Assembly: GCA_020718065.1 (NCBI GenBank)
Contig: DYDE01000014.1
Location: 1 to 44,520, forward strand
Direction of reading: 5' to 3'
Source: Marinifilum sp.
GTDB taxonomy: Bacteria; Bacteroidota; Bacteroidia; Bacteroidales; CG2-30-32-10
DNA: 44,520 nucleotides
Of the stretch, positions 1-5,945 are shown piece by piece (position 1 is the first letter of the stretch; every line of letters starts with the position of its first letter). The notes under the pieces were generated by a model that saw only the letters and a list, made by a program, of their open reading frames with translations, was not told the DNA's origin and did not search any database. Made by a program: the position numbers and the translations under genes.

Positions 1-1
1 A

Positions 2-784
2 GTAAATTATAATGGGGGGAATATATGGGGTGGAGGAATGGGAAATTCAGGTTTTGAAGGGATGTATGGTACCTGGGCATCGTCATTTGAGAATCATAAT
101 ACTTATATAAATGGGCAATGGGTAAAGAATTCTTCAATAGTACGCTCAGACCGGATTGATTATTATGTGAATATGCTGAATAATATGCTGAACCCGCAGG
201 TGGCGGGGCAGAGTGGTAATCCGATAGCGGCAGTAGATGGTTATAATTTTGGGCAAGATGGGGATCCACTAAAAAGAAGCAGTCAAGCGGTGAAAGGAGG
301 CACTATAGGTAGTACGAGTAAAACTGTTGGAGGTAAGGGTTTTGGGTATAGCAATGCTGATGCATTAAGGGACTTATGGAATACCAACACGCTTTTTCTT
401 AAGGAATTTCCTGCATATATTGGTATTAATTTTACAATTTCCCCTGTTTTTATAAACACCCCGTTTACAAATACTTATACATTAAATATAATAACCAGAG
501 GTGAAGGTAGTGGCTGTTTTTTAACTGAAACTAATTACGAAAATAGATATGGTTTGGAATTTAATGGAGGACTGGGATTAGATCTGGGTTTTTTTAAAGA
601 TTTAACAAATAATAATAGAAATTGCATTTATGGTGAAAGTTACAATGTAACTGGAGGACTTGGAAACTTTGTGGGGTTTAGTTTAACACAAAATAGTAAA
701 TTTGGTTCTTTAGGACTTAGTTTTTATCCAAGTCTGGGATATTCATTTGGAAAAGGTTATACAAAACCATTAATTAATAAATAA
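2..784 (+). CDS. Rhs-like polymorphic protein, C-terminal end (5' partial)
   Basis: The frame is open from the left edge, so the start lies outside the window; an ATG at 38 is internal. The part up to about residue 87 (ending in the motif AVDGYNFGQDGDP) is shared with the minus-strand protein at the right edge; after it the two proteins diverge completely. This is the usual layout of an Rhs/polymorphic toxin with a conserved core and an exchangeable tip. By hand count, G+C falls from 34/60 at 181-240 (core) to 18/60 at 481-540 (tip), which supports a separately acquired tip. The tip is rich in Gly, Asn, Phe and Tyr and looks beta-rich, with no nuclease or deaminase motif I recognise. Two small membrane proteins follow within 11 bp and are candidate immunity proteins. 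The toxin role is inferred; a non-toxic surface tail is possible. Confidence 0.55.
   Translation, partial: VNYNGGNIWGGGMGNSGFEGMYGTWASSFENHNTYINGQWVKNSSIVRSDRIDYYVNMLNNMLNPQVAGQSGNPIAAVDGYNFGQDGDPLKRSSQAVKGGTIGSTSKTVGGKGFGYSNADALRDLWNTNTLFLKEFPAYIGINFTISPVFINTPFTNTYTLNIITRGEGSGCFLTETNYENRYGLEFNGGLGLDLGFFKDLTNNNRNCIYGESYNVTGGLGNFVGFSLTQNSKFGSLGLSFYPSLGYSFGKGYTKPLINK
227..268 (+). repeat. Inverted repeat arm, left copy (42 bp, matches right window edge)
   Basis: These 42 bases are identical to the reverse complement of 44479-44520. Both copies encode AAVDGYNFGQDGDP in the same frame of the two Rhs-like proteins. The match stops here on the tip side; on the core side it cannot be followed because the window ends. 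Confidence 0.9.
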
Positions 785-794
785 TAATATAATT

Positions 795-1133
795 ATGAAA
801 ACATTTAAAAAATACTATTATCTTTTTATATTGCTATCAGTAGTTTTTTTTATTATCTATCATGTTTATAGCAGTTACCGTGATAAACAAAAATTTATTA
901 ATTCAAGTTATAATGGAATTATAATGGAAATAAAATTTATTGAAGGGCAACATGGAGATATGAACATAAAAATAAATAATACTTGGAGATTATGTAGTTG
1001 GGAAAATAAAATAGGAAATTATATTAAAATAGGAGATTCAATTGTAAAATCTCCTGAGAATACAGATATTTACATTTATAGGAAAGATACAATAAATGAC
1101 AAATGGGTTTTAAAAGTATTTAAAAATATTTAA
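795..1133 (+). CDS. Small single-TM protein behind the Rhs-like tip (candidate immunity protein)
   Basis: The 112-residue product starts with a short basic stretch (MKTFKKYYY) and one hydrophobic segment at about residues 8-26. A soluble remainder of about 85 residues follows, rich in Lys, Ile and Asn, with no cysteine pair or known motif. It begins 10 bp after the Rhs-like stop and ends 1 bp before the next ATG, so the three genes are probably one transcript. A small membrane protein directly after a variable toxin tip is the classic position of an immunity protein. That role is inference from position only. Confidence 0.6.
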   Translation: MKTFKKYYYLFILLSVVFFIIYHVYSSYRDKQKFINSSYNGIIMEIKFIEGQHGDMNIKINNTWRLCSWENKIGNYIKIGDSIVKSPENTDIYIYRKDTINDKWVLKVFKNI

Positions 1134-1134
1134 G

Positions 1135-1524
1135 ATGAAAATATACTTTTTATTATATAATAGAATAGATGCTTTTTCTAATGCCTGGAATGCTCCAAAA
1201 ACCCTGAAATATCAGGCTCTGGTGTGGTTTAATATGCTTATAACTGCCAATATATACAGTGTTTTGTATCCAATTTACTATTACGCTTTTTTGAATAAGA
1301 ATAAACATATAAATTTCTTGATATCATTTACTATACTGTTTCTTATTTTGCTTATTTTTAATTTTCTAATTTTTTATAAAAATAAAAAATATCAGCAATT
1401 TATAAATAACAGATTGCCTGTTTATAATTTAAGAAGAATTAATATAATAGTTATTTTATATGTTTTCTTAACAGTTGCATTATTAACCTTTGGAATGAAA
1501 TATGTAACGAAAGGACATTTATAA
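1135..1524 (+). CDS. Small three-TM membrane protein (candidate immunity protein)
   Basis: The 129-residue product has about three membrane segments, near residues 33-52, 59-80 and 103-120, separated by short basic loops. The N-terminus (MKIYFLLYNRIDAFSNAWN) is not a signal peptide. The gene starts 1 bp after the preceding stop, which implies translational coupling. I do not recognise the family. It shows no obvious similarity to the two-TM proteins in the array at the right end of the window, consistent with a different tip needing a different partner. It could also be an unrelated membrane protein. Confidence 0.6.
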   Translation: MKIYFLLYNRIDAFSNAWNAPKTLKYQALVWFNMLITANIYSVLYPIYYYAFLNKNKHINFLISFTILFLILLIFNFLIFYKNKKYQQFINNRLPVYNLRRINIIVILYVFLTVALLTFGMKYVTKGHL

Positions 1525-1877
1525 GTTCATTGAAAAGATTATAAAGAAACAGATAGTTGTGCATTTCTGTTGCCGCTTAAGTATTGCAAATTATACATGA
1601 ACCCCTTTTGATATAAATAAAAGTACTTTACGAGAACCAGTCCATAGTATGTTTGGAGGTTGGTTTATGGGTTGCGCATTCTAAGCATTTTCTTTCAACC
1701 AATTCCCTTATAAGGGAATTGGTTGAATAGGAAGTAGTTGGGCGTGTTTTGTCGTTTAAGTGTTTTGGCTTGTCTCTCCTTTGGTGATGATGACAAAAAA
1801 ATTTGAAGAATAAGAAATATATTGAAGTAAAAATAAATTTGAATATCAAATATGTTTTGTTTTCTTTAGCGTTTAAA
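1525..1877. other. Gene-free stretch between the Rhs-like locus and the transposase
   Basis: No convincing gene is seen. A minus-strand frame of 73 codons at 1628-1849 has odd composition (low-complexity aromatic start, then basic) and runs across a perfect palindrome, so I do not call it. The stretch may include the noncoding end of the insertion element whose transposase begins at 1878, but I found no terminal inverted repeat that would fix the boundary. Confidence 0.5.
1695..1726. repeat. Perfect 32-bp palindrome without loop
   Basis: The 16 bases TCAACCAATTCCCTTA are followed at once by their exact reverse complement. There is no spacer and no T-run, so it is not a typical intrinsic terminator. 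It lies between the Rhs-like gene set and the transposase, and could be a cruciform site, a protein-binding site or an insertion target. Confidence 0.8.
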
Positions 1878-3152
1878 TTAATCTTGTCTTACCAACGGGA
1901 TACATTGATTACAAGAGCTATTTGCATTTTCCACAAGTCTTGATTTCATAGCATCAATTATTTCTTTTTGGTAAATAAGCGGATCGGATTCCTTTCCATC
2001 AAGCACCATATCTGGCGTAAGTCCATCTAAAGCATTAAGATGAATTTTGTTACTTAAGGTCTTTAATTCAACAAGATAATTGTTAAGCCCTTCAATCGTA
2101 TTAAATGATTTATTTTTTAAATAGATGTTCTTTAATTTATGGAAATATGCTTCGATCATCGAATTGGAAAAACTTATATCTATTCTGGCAACCAAGCGTT
2201 TTAGCCAACTGTCGTTTGTTTTTACATATTCTGCAACACAACCTTTGTTTTCGCTGCCATCATCAACCATTACAAGGGTTTTTTCTTTAACATTGGGGAA
2301 AATATGTTTTTCGGCAACTTCCTTTAGATTATTAAAAGTAAAATCAGAAGTCTTGGTATATGACGCTTTTAATGCCAGCACAGCTCTCGAAAAATTATCA
2401 ACAATGCTACAAATATATACTTTCTGGTTAGTGCTAAGGAAATATTCTGTCAAATCAATATGAATGATCTCGTATATGCCATTGGCTCTGATTCCTGTTT
2501 TCTTATGTTTGCTGCTCCTGTAGTTTTTATAAGCTTGCGAAAACCCCAATAGAGATGCGTATTTATAAAAAGTGGAAAGATGCATAAAAGCAAGCTTATC
2601 ATATATCATTTTGTAATAAACACTGACCATGGTGAACTGTTCTTCCATATAATTGCTTAAATAGTTGCGTATGGTTTTTACTTCTTTTTCGGTTAATTGA
2701 TTGGAAACAATTTTGCGACATATTTTTATGGGAGATGCCGTACAGTTAACCTTTTTTTTCAGGTAACGATACTGTGATGCCGAAATCCCAACAATTTTCA
2801 ATGTTTTTTCAAAAGACATGAAATCTTTTATTCTTTCCAGACTATCAACAATTTCCAATTGATATTTTTTTATCAATTGCTTTTTGTTTTTGATGTCGTT
2901 GCCTATTTTTTGAAATAATTTCAGAAACAGGTTTGCTGCCATCATGGTTTTTCGCATGTTGCGGTATTGAAGTATGTTTTTAATGGCATCAACTTCTTTT
3001 AATGCCAATTTGTAGTCGATACCGAAAATAGCATTCAAATCAACTTTTTTCCAGTTTCCTTTGGTGCTTGCAGCAATCTGATCGAGAATTGAATTTTCAA
3101 GGATTCCGAGGATAAAGGCTATTTTGATATTGGTATGGTATTTTCGTCTCAT
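1878..3152 (-). CDS. DDE integrase-type transposase of an insertion sequence
   Basis: The 424-residue product carries an rve/DDE integrase core in its C-terminal half. The catalytic triad is visible as D233 in HIDLTEYF, D297 in VDDGSEN and E334 in SMIEAYFHKLKN; the D-to-E spacing of about 36 residues is typical of the IS3/IS481/retroviral-integrase group. Residues 1-200 look helical and contain a probable helix-turn-helix (EKTLKIVGISASQYRYLKKK). The C-terminal LNGLTP-like segment (LDGLTPDMVL) is common in this group. The frame is intact and full-length, so the enzyme may be active. I found no convincing terminal inverted repeats or target duplication, so only the gene is marked. The exact IS family is uncertain. 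Confidence 0.85.
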   Translation of the reverse strand: MRRKYHTNIKIAFILGILENSILDQIAASTKGNWKKVDLNAIFGIDYKLALKEVDAIKNILQYRNMRKTMMAANLFLKLFQKIGNDIKNKKQLIKKYQLEIVDSLERIKDFMSFEKTLKIVGISASQYRYLKKKVNCTASPIKICRKIVSNQLTEKEVKTIRNYLSNYMEEQFTMVSVYYKMIYDKLAFMHLSTFYKYASLLGFSQAYKNYRSSKHKKTGIRANGIYEIIHIDLTEYFLSTNQKVYICSIVDNFSRAVLALKASYTKTSDFTFNNLKEVAEKHIFPNVKEKTLVMVDDGSENKGCVAEYVKTNDSWLKRLVARIDISFSNSMIEAYFHKLKNIYLKNKSFNTIEGLNNYLVELKTLSNKIHLNALDGLTPDMVLDGKESDPLIYQKEIIDAMKSRLVENANSSCNQCIPLVRQD

Positions 3153-3180
3153 ATTGAAAACGTGTTTTTGTTAAAAGGCA

Positions 3181-3307
3181 GTTCTAAAAATTAAAAAAAA
3201 AGTTTCCCGCAGATTTCTCAAATATTCGCAGATTGATTTTCATTACGTTGTATCATTTGTTCTGCGAAAATCAGCTAAGTCTGCGGGAGAAACTTAATTT
3301 TTAGAAC
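3181..3307. repeat. MITE/REP-like palindromic element (127 bp)
   Basis: The outer 13 bases GTTCTAAAAATTA (3181-3193) are perfectly inverted at 3295-3307. Inside, TCCCGCAGA (3205-3213) pairs with TCTGCGGGA (3280-3288), and CGCAGATT and TCTGCGAAAA motifs recur. Such nested CGCAGATT palindromes are common in Bacteroidota intergenic DNA. It starts 28 bp upstream of the transposase start codon and has no coding capacity. Confidence 0.8.
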
Positions 3308-3528
3308 CCTCCTAAAATATAAAAATTGGAAAAAGGTTTTTAACTACAAAGTTCGGAATATTTAATACCGATTCGCTAATATTTACTCCATTTATTTAGC
3401 AAACTCATAAATTGAGATTATTAATCAATCGGCATTTACCAAAACCAGCTAACATTATTACTTTCAAAATCATGTTAGCGGTTTGGTATAAATTATAAGG
3501 ATGGAAATGCTAATGTTGATTGGTGGGG

Positions 3529-3565
3529 TTAAAAAAGAAACATTATGGAAATGTTTCTTTTTTAA
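3529..3565 (+). terminator. Terminator-like hairpin with 15-bp stem
   Basis: TTAAAAAAGAAACAT (3529-3543) is perfectly complementary to 3551-3565 with a 7-base loop, and the right arm carries six T in a row. It is symmetric and could work in either direction. No intact plus-strand gene ends just before it. Confidence 0.6.
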
Positions 3566-3650
3566 TGACTGGTTTCTTCCTAAGCAGTAAATATGATTCT
3601 GATATTATGCAGGTCGAATAGCTGAACATATTACAATGTTGTTTTGCCAA

Positions 3651-3822
3651 GCCCTGTAAGGGCGAAAAACATCAGCGTAGGGCAACGCCCTACGACCAAG
3701 GCAACACGATGCTACCAAACCCTGTAAGGGCGAAATATTATGCCCTTTCAGGGCGACCTTAGGTTTGTGTTTATGACACAGGGCGTTGCCCTGTGCTAAT
3801 GAATTAAAGGCTTTCAGCCTTA
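3651..3822. repeat. Cluster of short G+C-rich palindromes
   Basis: Five small hairpins follow one another: GCCCTGTAAGGGC at 3651-3663, CGTAGGGC/GCCCTACG at 3676-3694, GCCCTTTCAGGGC at 3742-3754, CACAGGGC/GCCCTGTG at 3777-3795, and AAGGCT/AGCCTT at 3807-3821. The half-site CCCTGTAAGGGCGAAA occurs twice (about 3652 and 3720). This resembles the dispersed intergenic repeat often seen in Bacteroidota and is clearly more G+C-rich than its surroundings. Confidence 0.75.
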
Positions 3823-3976
3823 TCTTAGCAAATTTGAAATTTATTTTATAAAATATAAGTGGGGTGTAGGAAATGATTTATATTTGTGAGAAAATAAATT
3901 GATTTTAATTTGCTTGTATTCTTAGATTAAGTGATTTACAAAAGTTTTGCATTGGTTATAAAATTAGTAAGGGATA

Positions 3977-5530
3977 ATGAAAACAAAACTTGTTAAGATT
4001 TTTATTCCTTTTTTAAGTTTTTCTTTAGGATTTCTTGTATTATATACATTCCTACATTGGTTGATAATTCTAAAGTTAGATTTTTTTCGACCAAAAGAAA
4101 TGATTGTTAATTTTATTACACCTATCATTATTTCAGGAATAATTGTTCTGTTTGTTTTTCGTAAAAAAATTAAACTTTTAGAACTAAGTGATAAAACACG
4201 TGATTTTTACTCCGTTTTTTGTGGGATTTTTCTGATTATACCAGTGGTAATCGGACAATTTTATTTGGTGAACAAACAGGGAAAACTAACTGAAATTGAT
4301 AAACCCACTTCAATAGACATAAAAAATCAAACACTTTTTTATTCAATAAAAAATGCAAAAACTTTGAATAATTCTGGAGGTATGTGGGTAACAAGAACAA
4401 GCTCAGGAAAACATAATTTTAATATTAATTGTTTTTTTGCCTGTCCTCTTATTGATACAATTTCAAATAATTACAGCTATTCAAATAATATTAAAACCTG
4501 GATAGGAGTTAAATTTAGCGAAGAGTTTTCGAATAGAATATTTGATAATAAAGAAAATCAAAATGAAATTATTAATGAATTCATTAATTCCTGTGTTCCT
4601 AAATTTGAGAAATATATTTTTCAGACAAAATACTTACGCAATTTGAAATTTTCAGACGATAGAGACAATTATTATACTGCAATTAAAAAAACGAGTATTC
4701 AGGTGAATAAAAATCAACTGATTATTTTAGTTGAAGAAAAAGGAAGTTATGATGCAAGAACGGGTAATAGTTTCAAATGGCTAATAGGTACATTGCTTTC
4801 AACAAATATAATTTGGTTTCTTTTTGTTTTAGTCCCACCATTGAGCAAAACTGAAGTCAGGAAATATGGAACTAAGAAATTAAAAAAGAAAAGAAAAAGT
4901 GACTACCGCGAGATTTTATTCTTTTTTACACCCTCAAAAAGTTATTGGGCAACACCAATTATACTCGATTTAAATATACTCGTCTTTCTATTGATGATGT
5001 TTTCCGGCCTTGGTATTTTATCTCCCCAAGGAATTGAGCTTATAAAATGGGGTGCAAATTTTAAACCTCTAACAACAGATGGTGAATGGTGGCGACTTTT
5101 GACTTCCATATTTTTGCATGCTGGATTTTTGCATTTAGCAAATAATATGATTGCTTTGTTTTTTATTGGACCATTTCTTGAAACTTCAATTGGGAGCAAA
5201 AAATTTATGATCATATATTTAATGACGGGATTAATAGCAAGTATTACAAGTCTTTTGTATCATGATGCAATGGTTAGTGTTGGCGCGTCAGGGGCGATTT
5301 TTGGGATGTATGGTTTACTTGTTGCTTTAATGATTTTGCGATATATTGATAAAAACCTAACTGCAATACTTAGGGTAAGTGTTGCCATTTTTATAGGATT
5401 AAATTTGATTATGGGATTAGGTGGTGGCATTGATATGGCTGCACATTTAGGTGGATTGATTTCAGGCTTTGTTATTGGAATTATTTATTTTCCTTTAAAA
5501 AAGCATTTGGATAAAATAAATAAAACATAA
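3977..5530 (+). CDS. Rhomboid-family intramembrane serine protease with extended N-terminal region
   Basis: The C-terminal part (about residues 320-510) is a rhomboid domain. It shows the HxxxN-type motif in HAGFLHLANNM, the nucleophile S438 in GASGAIFG and the catalytic partner H490 in MAAHLGG, so the dyad is complete. Rhomboids cut substrates inside or next to their membrane segments. The 517-residue length is more than twice that of a minimal rhomboid. The extra N-terminus has about three hydrophobic segments in the first 105 residues, a soluble stretch of about 160 residues, another TM at about 268-290 and a strongly basic linker (KKLKKKRKSD). The soluble part may be a substrate- or lid-like domain; I do not recognise it. 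The gene stands alone with spacers on both sides. Confidence 0.85.
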   Translation: MKTKLVKIFIPFLSFSLGFLVLYTFLHWLIILKLDFFRPKEMIVNFITPIIISGIIVLFVFRKKIKLLELSDKTRDFYSVFCGIFLIIPVVIGQFYLVNKQGKLTEIDKPTSIDIKNQTLFYSIKNAKTLNNSGGMWVTRTSSGKHNFNINCFFACPLIDTISNNYSYSNNIKTWIGVKFSEEFSNRIFDNKENQNEIINEFINSCVPKFEKYIFQTKYLRNLKFSDDRDNYYTAIKKTSIQVNKNQLIILVEEKGSYDARTGNSFKWLIGTLLSTNIIWFLFVLVPPLSKTEVRKYGTKKLKKKRKSDYREILFFFTPSKSYWATPIILDLNILVFLLMMFSGLGILSPQGIELIKWGANFKPLTTDGEWWRLLTSIFLHAGFLHLANNMIALFFIGPFLETSIGSKKFMIIYLMTGLIASITSLLYHDAMVSVGASGAIFGMYGLLVALMILRYIDKNLTAILRVSVAIFIGLNLIMGLGGGIDMAAHLGGLISGFVIGIIYFPLKKHLDKINKT

Positions 5531-5636
5531 AGCACTGCTATTAAGCATGCCAACCTAAGGGATAAGGGGATAAGAAAAACTTTTTAAAATTGAAATATTT
5601 GTGAATACCTGAAAAAAGATGAACAAACACTCCACA

Positions 5637-5669
5637 GTAAGAAAGGAAAGTTCGTTTTTCCTTTCTTAC
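5637..5669. terminator. Perfect 13-bp stem hairpin after the rhomboid gene
   Basis: GTAAGAAAGGAAA (5637-5649) is perfectly complementary to 5657-5669 with a 7-base loop. It lies 107 bp after the rhomboid stop and has no clear T-tract after it, so it may be a transcript-end stabilising hairpin rather than a classical terminator. Confidence 0.4.
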
Positions 5670-5892
5670 AAAATGGACACAGGACATTTTGTATTCAATA
5701 GCATATACAGCGGTTAATTTAGATGTGGGGCGGCTTTTTCGTAATAAACAAGCATAGCTTCAAAACCCCGTTTTCGAAAGCGTTCTAAATTTGTTATCAA
5801 AATTACTACTATGATAAATATATTTAAATTTTCAAAAAAGAATTTATGTAAAATCATTTTATTTAATAATTTTTAGATTAATTATTAATTCA

Positions 5893-5923
5893 TTTGGGAA
5901 ATATTTAATTTTTTGTATTTTAG
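5893..5923 (+). promoter_or_regulatory. Bacteroidota-type promoter candidate for the methylase gene
   Basis: TTTG at 5893-5896 and TATTTTAG at 5916-5923 are 19 bp apart, close to the known Bacteroidota consensus of a TTTG-like -33 and a TAnnTTTG -7 box (one mismatch in the -7). The start codon lies 22 bp after the -7 box. Confidence 0.45.
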
Positions 5924-5945
5924 CAACTAAAATATAATAAAAAGA

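Larger units (their letters stand above)
3153..3976. other. Repeat-rich gene-free spacer of 824 bp
   Basis: This stretch holds no complete gene. It contains a palindromic element (3181-3307), a terminator-like hairpin (3529-3565) and a cluster of short G+C-rich palindromes (3651-3822). Just before the hairpin, the plus strand reads NYKDGNANVDWWG and a stop at 3536-3538, with an in-frame stop closely upstream. This could be the last few codons of a decayed gene that the hairpin once terminated. Confidence 0.6.
5531..5945. other. Gene-free spacer upstream of the restriction-modification genes
   Basis: This 415-bp AT-rich stretch has no plausible gene. It contains a perfect hairpin (5637-5669), a short imperfect inverted repeat AAAATGGACACAGGACATTTT just after it, and the promoter candidate for the methylase near its right end. 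Confidence 0.6.

Noticed and set aside
1628-1849. 73-codon minus-strand frame as a gene
   Set aside because: It runs across a perfect palindrome, has a low-complexity aromatic N-terminus and no neighbour or motif to support it.
2105-2463. Plus-strand frames inside the transposase gene
   Set aside because: They are antisense to an intact DDE transposase with all catalytic residues, so they are shadows.
3494-3538. Short reading NYKDGNANVDWWG plus stop as a gene
   Set aside because: An in-frame stop lies about 50 bp upstream and no start is present; at most a remnant, noted in the spacer entry.
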